Shown piece after piece: positions 24,825 to 32,824 of a DNA stretch of 52,307 nt. The notes under the pieces were generated by a model. That model did no database searches. It was not told the DNA's origin and worked only from the letters and a program-made list of their open reading frames with translations. The DNA comes from Oscillospiraceae bacterium (lineage in GTDB: Bacteria > Bacillota > Clostridia > Oscillospirales > Oscillospiraceae). The stretch is taken from contig JAFQZI010000073.1 of NCBI GenBank assembly GCA_017406005.1, positions 1-52,307 of the forward strand. The letters are read 5' to 3'. The position numbers and the translations under genes were made by a program. How positions within the stretch are numbered: the stretch's first letter is position 1; the number at the start of each line of letters is the position of its first letter.

Positions 24825-25742
24825 ATGGACACAGCACTCCTGATTATGGCTGCCGGCATCGGCTCCCGTTACGGCGGAGGCATCAAACAGTTGGAAAGCG
24901 TTGATGCCGCCGGCCATATCATTATCGATTACTCGATTCATGACGCCATCGAAGCGGGCTTCAACAAGCTTGTTTTTATTATCCGCCGGGATATCGAGGC
25001 CGACTTCCGCGAGGTGATCGGCAGCCGCGTCGAGCCGGTCTGTGAAGCACACGGGGTGGAAGTTGCGTATGCATTCCAGTCTCTCGAGGCAATCCCCGCA
25101 GGCTTTGCCGTGCCCGAAGATCGTACCAAGCCTTGGGGGACGGGCCAGGCTGTCCTCGCTGCAAAGGATCTGGTTTCCTGCCCGTTCGCCGTCATCAACG
25201 CGGACGATTATTACGGTAAAACAGCATTCCATATCCTGCATGACTGGTTGAACCGGCCCCACGGGCCGACGGAGTACAGTCTCGCCGGCTTTATTCTGAA
25301 GAATACGCTCTCCGAGCACGGCGGCGTTACCCGCGGGATCTGCAGGGTGAATGCCGACGGTTATCTCACGGACGTCCGCGAGACGAAGAATATTGTCAAG
25401 ACTCCGACCGGCGCCTCGGTTGACGGGCTCGCCATCGATGCCGAATCTCACGTCTCCATGAATATGTGGGGTCTGATGCCGGAGTTTCTCCCTATCCTCG
25501 AAGATGGCTTTGAAAGCTTCTTCACCGAAGCCGTCCCGCAGGATCCGCTGAAAGCCGAGTATCTCCTGCCCATCTATATCGGGCAGCTCCTGCGCGAAGG
25601 CAAAGTCTCCGTCAAGGTTCTCGAAACACGTGACTCCTGGTTTGGCGTCACCTACAAAGAGGATAAGCCCGCCGTCATCGAAAGCTTCAAAGCCCTCCGC
25701 GCCGCCGGGGTTTATTCCGAAGACCTCTATTCTGATCTATGA
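24825..25742 (+). CDS. Sugar-phosphate nucleotidyltransferase
   Basis: 305 residues of the NTP_transferase family. The nucleotide-binding signature is MAAGIGSRYGGGIKQL at residues 8-23, and the metal-binding Asp lies in CPFAVINADDYYGKTAF. Such enzymes join sugar-1-phosphates to NTPs (UDP-glucose, GDP-mannose type). The length and lack of a left-handed helix domain fit a UTP- or GTP-type enzyme of Clostridia, but the substrate cannot be set. A strong Shine-Dalgarno AAGGAGG precedes ATG 24825. Its stop overlaps the start of the phosphoglucomutase gene by 4 bases, so the pair likely makes a sugar-1-phosphate and then its nucleotide sugar. Confidence 0.9.
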   Translation: MDTALLIMAAGIGSRYGGGIKQLESVDAAGHIIIDYSIHDAIEAGFNKLVFIIRRDIEADFREVIGSRVEPVCEAHGVEVAYAFQSLEAIPAGFAVPEDRTKPWGTGQAVLAAKDLVSCPFAVINADDYYGKTAFHILHDWLNRPHGPTEYSLAGFILKNTLSEHGGVTRGICRVNADGYLTDVRETKNIVKTPTGASVDGLAIDAESHVSMNMWGLMPEFLPILEDGFESFFTEAVPQDPLKAEYLLPIYIGQLLREGKVSVKVLETRDSWFGVTYKEDKPAVIESFKALRAAGVYSEDLYSDL

Positions 25743-27406
25743 CCTATCAACAAGAATATAATCGTTGGCTTCAATTGGCCACCGAGCCGGAAATCCAAAC
25801 CGCCCTTGCCGCAATGTCTCCCGCTGAGATTGAGGACGCCTTCTACCGCGACCTCGCCTTCGGCACCGGCGGCCTCCGCGGCGTCCTGGGAGCGGGCACC
25901 AACCGCATGAATGTCTATACCGTTGCCAAAGCCACGCAGGGCCTGGCCAACTATATCGTCAGGCAATTTCCGTCCCCTTCCGTCGCCATCGGCTACGACA
26001 GCCGCCTGAAGAGCGACGTCTTCAGCAAAACAGCAGCGGCTGTCTTCGCGGCAAACGGCATAAGCGTTCACCTCTATCCCGAGCTGATGCCCACACCCTG
26101 TCTCAGCTATGCGGTACGCGTTCTCTCGTGCAGTGCCGGCATCATGATTACGGCCTCGCACAACCCATCCAAATACAACGGCTATAAGGTCTATGGCGCG
26201 GACGGTTGCCAGATCACTACCGAGGCGGCCTCCGCTATCCTTGCCGAGATCAACGCGCTGGACATTTTTGCCGATGTCAAGTGGGGAGATTTTGACGCAG
26301 CCCTCTCCTCCGGTCTGATCCGCTACATCCCGGAGGAAGTCTTCACCGCCTTTACCGAAGAGGTAAAGCGTCAGTCCGTCCTTTTCGGGGATGAAATCAA
26401 CCGCGATCTCGCCATTGTGTATTCGCCCCTGAACGGCACTGGCCTCAAACCCGTCACCCGCGCCCTGCGCGAATCCGGGTTCACCAACATTCGCATCGTC
26501 CCCAAGCAGGAAGAGCCGGACGGCACCTTCCCGACCTGCCCCTATCCCAACCCGGAAATCCGCGAGGCCATGGAGCTCGGCCTCCGCCTCTGCGAAGAAA
26601 CGGGAGCGGACCTCCTCCTTGCCACCGACCCGGATTGTGACCGCTGCGGAATCGCTGTTTCCGCACCGGAGGGTTACCGCCTCCTCACGGGCAACGAGGT
26701 TGGCCTCCTTCTGCTCGACTTTGTATGTGCCCAGCGCCTCAAGCACGGCAAGATGCCTCTGAACCCCGTCTTCATCAAAACCATCGTCACGATGGACCTT
26801 GCGGAAAAAATCGCCGCACATTACGGGGTGGAAACCGTTAACGTCCTCACCGGGTTCAAGTTCATCGGCGAGGTGATCGGCCGCTTGGAAAAACAGGGGA
26901 GAGAGGCGGATTTCATCCTCGGCTTTGAGGAATCCTATGGCTACCTCACGGGTTCCTATGTCCGGGATAAGGACGCCGTGAATGCTGCCTTCATGATCTG
27001 CGAGATGTTTGCATATTACAAAACCCGCGGCATCTCCCTGCTGGACAAGCTCAATGAGCTCTACCAAACCTTCGGTTACTGCAAGAACACCCTGCACTCC
27101 TATGCCTTTGAGGGGAGTGCCGGCTTTGCAAAAATGCAGGGCATTATAGCCGCCTTCCGCGAAGGCATGCCGACCATCGGCGGTCTTGCGGTGGAAAAGC
27201 TGCTGGATTACAGCCTCGGCCTCGACGGCCTCCCGCAGTCCGACGTGCTGAAGTTCCTCCTCTCCGGAGGATGCAGTGTTGTGGTGCGCCCCAGCGGCAC
27301 GGAGCCGAAGCTGAAGCTCTACATCTCTGTCACCGCCCCCGACGCCGCATCAGCCACCACCCTGGAAAAACAGATCGTATCAGAGTTAGAACAAAAACTG
27401 GTGTGA
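25739..27406 (+). CDS. pgcA: Phosphoglucomutase/phosphomannomutase
   Basis: 555 residues, the length of the PgcA-type alpha-phosphoglucomutases of Bacillota. It interconverts glucose-6-phosphate and glucose-1-phosphate. Motifs in order: substrate-entry GTGGLRGVLGAGTNRMN, phosphoserine loop ITASHNPSKYNGYKVYG, metal loop LLATDPDCDRCGIAV, sugar-binding LGFEESYGYLTGSYVRD and phosphate-binding RPSGTEPKLKLYISV. The start overlaps the nucleotidyltransferase stop. The stop codon lies inside the stem of the terminator at 27394-27427. Confidence 0.95.
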   Translation: MTYQQEYNRWLQLATEPEIQTALAAMSPAEIEDAFYRDLAFGTGGLRGVLGAGTNRMNVYTVAKATQGLANYIVRQFPSPSVAIGYDSRLKSDVFSKTAAAVFAANGISVHLYPELMPTPCLSYAVRVLSCSAGIMITASHNPSKYNGYKVYGADGCQITTEAASAILAEINALDIFADVKWGDFDAALSSGLIRYIPEEVFTAFTEEVKRQSVLFGDEINRDLAIVYSPLNGTGLKPVTRALRESGFTNIRIVPKQEEPDGTFPTCPYPNPEIREAMELGLRLCEETGADLLLATDPDCDRCGIAVSAPEGYRLLTGNEVGLLLLDFVCAQRLKHGKMPLNPVFIKTIVTMDLAEKIAAHYGVETVNVLTGFKFIGEVIGRLEKQGREADFILGFEESYGYLTGSYVRDKDAVNAAFMICEMFAYYKTRGISLLDKLNELYQTFGYCKNTLHSYAFEGSAGFAKMQGIIAAFREGMPTIGGLAVEKLLDYSLGLDGLPQSDVLKFLLSGGCSVVVRPSGTEPKLKLYISVTAPDAASATTLEKQIVSELEQKLV

Positions 27407-27427
27407 GTTCTCACTCACACCAGTTTT
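27394..27427 (+). terminator. Terminator after pgcA
   Basis: A 14-bp perfect stem AAAACTGGTGTGAG / CTCACACCAGTTTT with loop TTCTCA. It includes the gene's TGA (27404-27406) in the left arm and ends in TTTTA. Confidence 0.9.
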
Positions 27428-27465
27428 ATAACGATTCAGCATATTGCTTGCTTACTCTAAATAGA

Positions 27466-27515
27466 GCTCGCGAGTACGCACCAAAATCGAAGCGTCATAT
27501 TGTCTTCGCGAGCAT
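27466..27515. repeat. Dispersed palindromic repeat, copy C
   Basis: AGCTCGCGA...TCGCGAGCA arms with interior GCACCAAAATCGAAG and ATATTGTC. The arms are identical to copies A and B; the interior is more diverged. It lies between the convergent genes pgcA and prmA. Confidence 0.75.
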
Positions 27516-27553
27516 TACTGAGCACTCCTGCGACTTTTTTACGTTCTAATTAA

Positions 27554-27604
27554 TTGCGCAGACGGAGCACCGGAATCGTGCCGTAATGTTGACTTCCGCG
27601 CAAC
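27554..27604. repeat. Dispersed palindromic repeat, copy D with exchanged arms
   Basis: The interior GACGGAGCACCGGAATCG and AATGTTG matches copies A and B, but the outer arms are TTGCGC / GCGCAA instead of GCTCGCGA / TCGCGAGC. Pairing is kept while sequence differs. Confidence 0.7.
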
Positions 27605-27633
27605 AAGCACCGTACTAACTGCGATACACCCTG

Positions 27634-28551
27634 TCAATTGCACACATATGCATTCCACTCTTCTTCATGCATATGCTCCACTACTCTTAATCCCGCACTT
27701 TTCAGCGCGGCTTCCACTTCACCTTCGCGCCCGTCAATAATGCCGGAGCAGATAAACGTGCCGTCTTCCTTCAGAAAGCCCTTCACCCGCGGCGCAAGTG
27801 CGATAATAACATCGGCCACAATGTTCGCCAGCACAAGGTCATATCCGCTGCCGAGACGCCGCACCATCGTGCCGTCCTGCAGTACATCCCCGGCGTAAAC
27901 AGCAAACCGGTCACTGCCGAGGCCGTTCAGTGCCGCATTGGCACAGGCTACATCTGGCGCTTTGGGGTCAATGTCAACCCCCGTGCAGTCCGCGCACCCG
28001 AGCACCAGTGCCCCGATTCCAAGAATTCCGCTTCCACAGCCGAGGTCAAGCACCTTTTTGCCGGGGGCGGATACCTTTTCGAGTGCGCGCAGGCACATCT
28101 TCGTCGTGGCGTGGCTCCCCGTGCCGAAGATCAGCCCCGGGTCCAGCCGCAGCGGCAGTCGTCCGTTGTCCGGCACGGGCTCCCATTCCGGCACAACCAC
28201 CAGCTGCTCACCGATCTCGATTGGCTTGTAATACTCCCGCCAGTTGTTTTCCCAGTCGCTGTCCTGTACGGTGGCAACCGTGCATTCCGGATACCGAGCC
28301 AGGATCGCCTTGAGCTGAGTCTTACCGTCCTCATCGTCCGTGAAGTAGAATTTGATCCTGCTCAGCCCGGCATATCTGGCCGAGAGGTCTTCATCCACAT
28401 AGTCCCAGTACTGCCGGTTGCTCTCCAGAAAATTGCGGAAGTCCTCTTCATCCTCCACAATAAATCCGCTCACGCCCAGCGCTTCCAGCTCGCCGCACCG
28501 CGCGTCGATCTCGGCACTTGGCGTGTTCAGGGTTACCTCATAGTAGTTCAT
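27634..28551 (-). CDS. prmA: Ribosomal protein L11 methyltransferase
   Basis: 305 residues, full length for PrmA. It trimethylates lysines of ribosomal protein L11 using S-adenosylmethionine. The N-terminal L11-recognition part ([19 protein letters not shown]) precedes the methyltransferase domain. SAM motif I is [19 protein letters not shown] at about residue 166, [12 protein letters not shown] precedes it, and the catalytic-loop motif is [12 protein letters not shown]. The start overlaps the end of udp by 14 bases, so they are co-transcribed. Confidence 0.96.
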   Translation of the reverse strand: MNYYEVTLNTPSAEIDARCGELEALGVSGFIVEDEEDFRNFLESNRQYWDYVDEDLSARYAGLSRIKFYFTDDEDGKTQLKAILARYPECTVATVQDSDWENNWREYYKPIEIGEQLVVVPEWEPVPDNGRLPLRLDPGLIFGTGSHATTKMCLRALEKVSAPGKKVLDLGCGSGILGIGALVLGCADCTGVDIDPKAPDVACANAALNGLGSDRFAVYAGDVLQDGTMVRRLGSGYDLVLANIVADVIIALAPRVKGFLKEDGTFICSGIIDGREGEVEAALKSAGLRVVEHMHEEEWNAYVCN

Positions 28552-29329
28552 GCTTCCCGGTTTTGCTCTTCCTGTCCTGCTTAATCAGAATTTTCATCGC
28601 TTCCACCGCAACCCGAATGGAAGACGAAGTGTCCTCGCTCATCTTCTGGTCCAGCCCGGCAGCCTCGCGCTCCTGGTTCCACACCACGTGGAAGCACGAG
28701 CCGCAACGGCACTTCAGCGTGTCAGCCACAACAAACAGCGCGGCCGACTCCATCTCCGAGGCCTTCACGCCCAGCCGCTTCCAGGCTTCCCACTTCTGCA
28801 GCAGTTCATAGGATACAGGCATGCGGGAAGGGCTGTGCTGGCCGTAAAAGCTGTCCTTGCATTGCACAACGCCCGTGTGTGTGCAGTAGCCCAGAGCAAG
28901 AGAGGCCTTCCACAGCGCATGCGTGATGCCGAAGTCCGGCACCGCGGGGTATTCAATGGGTGCATACTCCCGGCTCGTGTGCTCAAAGCGGATGGCACCG
29001 GTTGCGACCACCACATCGCCCGACTGCACATCCAGATCAATCCCGCCGCAAGTCCCGGTGCGGATAAACGTATCCGCTCCGATGTTGTGAAGTTCTTCCA
29101 TCGCTATCGCCGCCGACGGCCCGCCGATGCCCGTCGAGCAGACGCTCACCTTCTCACCGAGCAGCGTTCCGGTATAGATGTTGTACTCGCGGTTCTGTGA
29201 TACATGGTACGCGTCGTCAAAGAGCGCAGCAATGGCGGGGCATCTCCCGGGATCTCCCGGCAGAATCACATACCGCCCGACGTCTCCTTCCGAGCATTGA
29301 ATGTGATATTGTTTTTCCAGTTCCTGCAT
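28538..29329 (-). CDS. udp: Uridine phosphorylase
   Basis: 263 residues of the PNP/UDP family. It splits uridine with phosphate to uracil and ribose-1-phosphate. Motifs: phosphate-binding [52 protein letters not shown] and the ribose-binding [17 protein letters not shown] strong Shine-Dalgarno (AGGAGGTGCC) precedes ATG 29329. It lies upstream of prmA and directly after tRNA-Gly on the same strand. Other nucleosides cannot be excluded as substrates. Confidence 0.9.
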   Translation of the reverse strand: MQELEKQYHIQCSEGDVGRYVILPGDPGRCPAIAALFDDAYHVSQNREYNIYTGTLLGEKVSVCSTGIGGPSAAIAMEELHNIGADTFIRTGTCGGIDLDVQSGDVVVATGAIRFEHTSREYAPIEYPAVPDFGITHALWKASLALGYCTHTGVVQCKDSFYGQHSPSRMPVSYELLQKWEAWKRLGVKASEMESAALFVVADTLKCRCGSCFHVVWNQEREAAGLDQKMSEDTSSSIRVAVEAMKILIKQDRKSKTGKHELL

Positions 29330-29402
29330 GATGGCACCTCCTGAAAGTTGATGTTTGGGTAAGAAAAATGAAATCGGATCCCGAAGGGGTCCGATTTATC
29401 GT

Positions 29403-29476
29403 TGGAGCAGGGTACGGGAGTCGAACCCGCCTAGCCAGCTTGGGAAGCTGGAGTAATACCGATATACCAACCCTGC
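29403..29476 (-). tRNA. tRNA-Gly (anticodon CCC)
   Basis: 74 bases with encoded CCA. Acceptor GCAGGGT pairs with ACCCTGC; anticodon stem CCAGC/GCTGG closes loop TTCCCAA; the T-arm is GCGGGTTCGACTCCCGT. The anticodon CCC reads GGG. Confidence 0.95.
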
Positions 29477-29531
29477 AGTTGCAAAACGTATTATAGCACT
29501 TTTTTCTTCCGTTGTCTACAACAAACTTTCA

Positions 29532-29561
29532 GCACCCGTTGCCCACCAGGACAACGGGTGC
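29532..29561 (-). terminator. Hairpin after agcS
   Basis: GCACCCGTTG / CAACGGGTGC, 10 bp with a 10-base loop, between the agcS stop and tRNA-Gly on the minus strand. The T tract is poor, so some read-through into tRNA-Gly is possible. Confidence 0.6.
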
Positions 29562-29593
29562 CAAGACGTAAAAAGGAGAAAAATATGAGAGAT

Positions 29594-30997
29594 TTATTTA
29601 TCCTTCAGCAAATGCGTGGAGAAGTACTTCTTTGTCAACGCCGCAACCGTACCGGAGAGCATCAGAAGCGCAATCAGGTTCGGGATGGCCATCAGGCCGT
29701 TCAGCGTGTCCGCAATATCCCACATCAGCGTGCCCGAGCCGACTGCACCCACAATGCACACCAGAGAGAAGAGCACCTTGTAAATCAGCACAACCGTGCT
29801 GCTCTTTGTGAGGTAGAACCAGCAGTTCTCGCCGTAGTAAGCCCACGAGAGAATGGTGGACAATGCAAAGAAGAGCAGGCTCAACTCAATAATCTTGCCG
29901 CCCAATGTGCCGGGGAGAATTGTGTTGAATGCCGCTGCCGCCGCTGCACCCTTCGAGGTAAAGGCACCGAGCCCGCCCTCGGCATCCAGGATGCCGGAAA
30001 GCAGCACAGCAAATGCGGTGATGCTGCAGATGACAATCGTGTCGATAAACACTTCAAACACGCCCCAGATGGCCTGCTCGCAAGGCTCTTCTGTGGAGGA
30101 AGCCGCGTGTGCAATCGGCGCGGAGCCAAGGCCGGCCTCGTTGGAGAAGACGCCGCGTGCAAAGCCCTGCTTCATTGCCATCATGATCGTGTAGCCGAAG
30201 AGGCCTCCGCCGACGCTTTTGAGCGAAAACGCACCCTTGAAGATCTGCCCGAAGACACTCGGAATATCCGTGATGCGCATCAGAATGAGAATAATCCCGG
30301 CCAGCACATAGAAGACGGACATAAACGGCACGAGAAGCGATGTTACTTTGCCGATTCTCTTGATTCCGCCCAATGTTACCAGCCCCGTGATGATAGCAAT
30401 CAGAATACCCGTGGCAATCGGAGGCAGGTTGAACAGATCTTTCATCGCACCGGCGATCTCATTGCTCTGGGCAATGTTCCCAATGCCGAAGGTAGCAAAC
30501 CCGCCAAGAAGGCAGAAGACAATCGCCAGCCACTTCCAGTTTTTCCCGATGCCGTTTTCAATGTAATACATCGGGCCGCCGTGATAGATGCCTCTCTCGT
30601 CCTTGATTCTGTATTTCATGGCCAGCACGATCTCGGCGTACTTCGTCACCATGCCGAAGAAAGCCGCTACCCACATCCAGAAAACCGCGCCGGCGCCGCC
30701 GGTAAAAATCGCGCCTGTCACACCGGCAATGTTACCGGTGCCCACGGTGCCAGCCAGGGCCGTCGTCACAGCCTCAAACGGCGAGATATTGGCGCCGTGG
30801 TCCTTCTTGGATTTTCCCTTGAACAGCGTCCCGACCGTGTTTTTCAGGATTCTGCCGAAGTGCGTTACTTGCAGCCAGTTGACGCGACACGTCAGGTAAA
30901 CACCCGTGCCCACGAGCAGTAGCAACATCAGCGGCCCCCATGCGAAGCTGTTAACGGTACCGTTAATGGCCTCTACTTTAGAAACGAAATTTTCCAC
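29594..30997 (-). CDS. Alanine/glycine:cation symporter
   Basis: 467 residues with about ten to eleven membrane helices, of the AGCS (Na+/alanine or glycine) family. Signature regions: AVTTALAGTVGTGNIAGVTG in the N-terminal third, GVFSNEAGLGSAPIAHAAS in the middle and LSTILSWAYYGENCWFYL near the C-terminus. GTG 30997 is the start, behind GAAGGAT. A glycine riboswitch lies directly upstream, which makes glycine the likely physiological substrate or signal. It has its own promoter at 31261-31289. Confidence 0.95.
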   Translation of the reverse strand: MENFVSKVEAINGTVNSFAWGPLMLLLLVGTGVYLTCRVNWLQVTHFGRILKNTVGTLFKGKSKKDHGANISPFEAVTTALAGTVGTGNIAGVTGAIFTGGAGAVFWMWVAAFFGMVTKYAEIVLAMKYRIKDERGIYHGGPMYYIENGIGKNWKWLAIVFCLLGGFATFGIGNIAQSNEIAGAMKDLFNLPPIATGILIAIITGLVTLGGIKRIGKVTSLLVPFMSVFYVLAGIILILMRITDIPSVFGQIFKGAFSLKSVGGGLFGYTIMMAMKQGFARGVFSNEAGLGSAPIAHAASSTEEPCEQAIWGVFEVFIDTIVICSITAFAVLLSGILDAEGGLGAFTSKGAAAAAAFNTILPGTLGGKIIELSLLFFALSTILSWAYYGENCWFYLTKSSTVVLIYKVLFSLVCIVGAVGSGTLMWDIADTLNGLMAIPNLIALLMLSGTVAALTKKYFSTHLLKDK

Positions 30998-31046
30998 AAA
31001 TATCCTTCTTTCCTCATCGAAGATTCATCCCCCATACCCGGGCACC

Positions 31047-31076
31047 AAAAAAGAGCTGCTCTTTCTGAGCAACTCC
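31047..31076 (-). terminator. Riboswitch-controlled terminator in the agcS leader
   Basis: On the minus strand, GGAGTTGCTC-AGAAA-GAGCAGCTCT followed by TTTTT. It sits between the glycine aptamer and the agcS start, as in transcription-control riboswitches. Confidence 0.85.
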
Positions 31077-31107
31077 GGAAAAGCAGGTTCAGATCCGTAT
31101 CGGATCC

Positions 31108-31216
31108 TTTGCTCTGTCCTTTTGCCTGAGAGATTCGGCACTTTCGCGCCTTGCACCTTCGGCACCCGCCTCCAAGCGGGCTTCTCCAGAGTTCCTCGGC
31201 ACACGGTCTCCCTTTC
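31108..31216 (-). ncRNA. Glycine riboswitch aptamer upstream of agcS
   Basis: The minus strand carries the conserved blocks GGGAGACCGTGTGCCGAGG, GCCGAAGGTGCAAGGCGCG and AATCTCTCAGGCAAAAGG then ACAGAG. The long P3-type arm GCCCGCTTGGAGGCGGGTGC lies between. Only one aptamer copy is visible. A terminator follows, so glycine probably switches read-through into the symporter gene. Whether glycine turns expression on or off cannot be read from the sequence. Confidence 0.92.
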
Positions 31217-31260
31217 ACCAGATTCCGTGCACTTCATCGGTATGGTATGATGTTGAGAGA

Positions 31261-31289
31261 AATATACCATAGTCCTTGATCGTTTGCAA
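31261..31289 (-). promoter_or_regulatory. Promoter of the agcS riboswitch leader
   Basis: On the minus strand, TTGCAA (31284-31289), a 17-base spacer and TATATT (31261-31266), starting transcription about 40 bases before the aptamer. Confidence 0.7.
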
Positions 31290-31402
31290 TCATTTTCCAT
31301 ACCCGTAAAGTACTTTTGGTATTTCATACAGCCACAGAGCCCTGACGTTAACATTTTTTTCATATAATGTACATAATTTCCGCTTTTTTTGCATAGCAAA
31401 CC

Positions 31403-31411
31403 TGCTATAAT
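31403..31411 (+). promoter_or_regulatory. Extended -10 promoter of htrA
   Basis: TGCTATAAT, a perfect extended -10, about 80 bases before the ATG. No matching -35 at 17 bases; extended -10 promoters do not need one. Confidence 0.6.
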
Positions 31412-31490
31412 ACACATCGAAAAGCAAAAGAAGAGTAACTGAATCGTTACCCAAAAAATGAACCGTAAAATCAATGGAGGTCTCCAAAGC

Positions 31491-32741
31491 ATGAAAAACA
31501 CCAACATCTTCACCAAAGTCATTTCCCTTGTCCTCTTCTGCTGCCTCGTTGGCGGCTTTGCCTTTGCAAGCGTCGGCGCTACGGCCCAGGCTGAAACCCC
31601 ACAGGAACTCAGCCCGGCAGACATCTATGAGATGAATGTCAACTCCACCGTCGGCATCACCATCAGCGGACAGACCACCAGCCGTTACGGCTATGGCTAT
31701 ACCTACCAGGCATCCGGTTCCGGCTTCATCATTACGAGTGACGGTTACATCCTCACCAACTACCACGTTATTGAGGGTTCCGAAAAAGTAACCGTAGCCA
31801 CCTTCAATAACGAAACCTATGATGCAAAAGTAATCGGCTATGACGAGAGCAACGATATCGCCGTAATCAAGATCGAAGCCGAAGATCTCACCCCTGTTAT
31901 CCTGGGTGATTCCAATTCCCTCCGCGTCGGTGATCCGGTCTTCGCCATCGGCAACCCGCTCGGCGAGTTGACGTTCTCCCTTACCCACGGTATCGTGAGT
32001 GCCCTCAGCCGCAGCGTCACCATGGATTCCGGTTCCACTATGAGCCTCATCCAGACCGACTGCTCCATCAACTCCGGCAACTCCGGCGGTGCCCTCTTCA
32101 ATGTTTACGGTGAAGTCGTCGGCATCACCAATGCAAAATATTCCTCTTCCGGTTATTCCGGTGAGGCCTCCATCGATAACATCGGCTTTGCCATCCCGAT
32201 CAACAGTGTTCAGCGTATTGTCACCAGTATCATCGAAAACGGCTACATCCTCAAGCCTTACATCGGCATCACGGTTTCCTCCATGTCTGAAGAGACTGCC
32301 AATATCACCGGCATCAAGGCTGGCGCAGTTGTCTACGAAGTCACCGAAGATGCTCCTGCCGACAAGGCCGGCATTAAGGCTCACGACGTCATCACCAAGG
32401 TTGACGACCAGGATATCTCCAGCTCCGAAGACCTTGTAAAAGTGATTTCCGATACTGAGCCGGGCACCGTACTCCGCTTCCACATCTACCGTCAGGGCAA
32501 GGAAATGGAAATTGACGTTCGTGTTGACTCCAAGACCGAGTCCGCTACCAAGCATGAGGACGAAGCTGCAGCCGCTGCAGAAGAAGCAGCAAAGAACCCG
32601 CAGGAGCCCGCTCAGCCGGACCAGCGCGGCCAGCAGAATCCCCGTTACTATTACTATGGTGATGGTGGAAACGGCAACGGTGGCAACTACTGGGGCGGCA
32701 ACTCCATGGAAGATTTCTTCAACTACTTCTTCGGTTACTGA
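31491..32741 (+). CDS. HtrA/DegP-type secreted serine protease with PDZ domain
   Basis: 416 residues from ATG 31491, about 10 bases after GGAGG. A cleavable-looking signal peptide ends near ATAQA at about residue 35. The S1C protease domain has His in ILTNYHVIEG, Asp in SNDIAVIKIE and Ser in SINSGNSGGALFN. One PDZ domain follows (IGITVSSMSEETAN to VRVD, about residues 255-345). HtrA proteases degrade misfolded exported proteins. The last 60 residues are unusual: an acidic poly-Ala run, a PQEPAQPDQ stretch, Gly/Asn-rich sequence and an aromatic end EDFFNYFFGY. It stands alone with its own promoter and terminator. Confidence 0.93.
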   Translation: MKNTNIFTKVISLVLFCCLVGGFAFASVGATAQAETPQELSPADIYEMNVNSTVGITISGQTTSRYGYGYTYQASGSGFIITSDGYILTNYHVIEGSEKVTVATFNNETYDAKVIGYDESNDIAVIKIEAEDLTPVILGDSNSLRVGDPVFAIGNPLGELTFSLTHGIVSALSRSVTMDSGSTMSLIQTDCSINSGNSGGALFNVYGEVVGITNAKYSSSGYSGEASIDNIGFAIPINSVQRIVTSIIENGYILKPYIGITVSSMSEETANITGIKAGAVVYEVTEDAPADKAGIKAHDVITKVDDQDISSSEDLVKVISDTEPGTVLRFHIYRQGKEMEIDVRVDSKTESATKHEDEAAAAAEEAAKNPQEPAQPDQRGQQNPRYYYYGDGGNGNGGNYWGGNSMEDFFNYFFGY

Positions 32742-32771
32742 TCCTCCAAACAGAACCGATTAAATCTCAAC

Positions 32772-32799
32772 AGCCACCGGTTACCCGGTGGCTGCTTTT
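32772..32799 (+). terminator. Terminator after htrA
   Basis: A 9-bp stem AGCCACCGG / CCGGTGGCT with loop TTAC, followed by GCTTTTA. It lies between convergent genes and may also serve fbp. Confidence 0.85.
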
Positions 32800-32824
32800 A
32801 ATAGCTTCATAATCTGATTATTGT

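Noticed and set aside
25727-27097. 456-codon antisense frame over pgcA
   Set aside because: A shadow of the codon bias of pgcA; pgcA has all catalytic motifs and proper start context.
29558-30922. 454-codon plus-strand frame over agcS, preceded by AAAAAGGAG and ATG
   Set aside because: The translation is low-complexity and charged; the minus strand encodes a full AGCS symporter with riboswitch.
31290-32555. 421-codon antisense frame over htrA
   Set aside because: Gly/Asp/Val-rich without known domains; htrA has the full catalytic triad on the plus strand.
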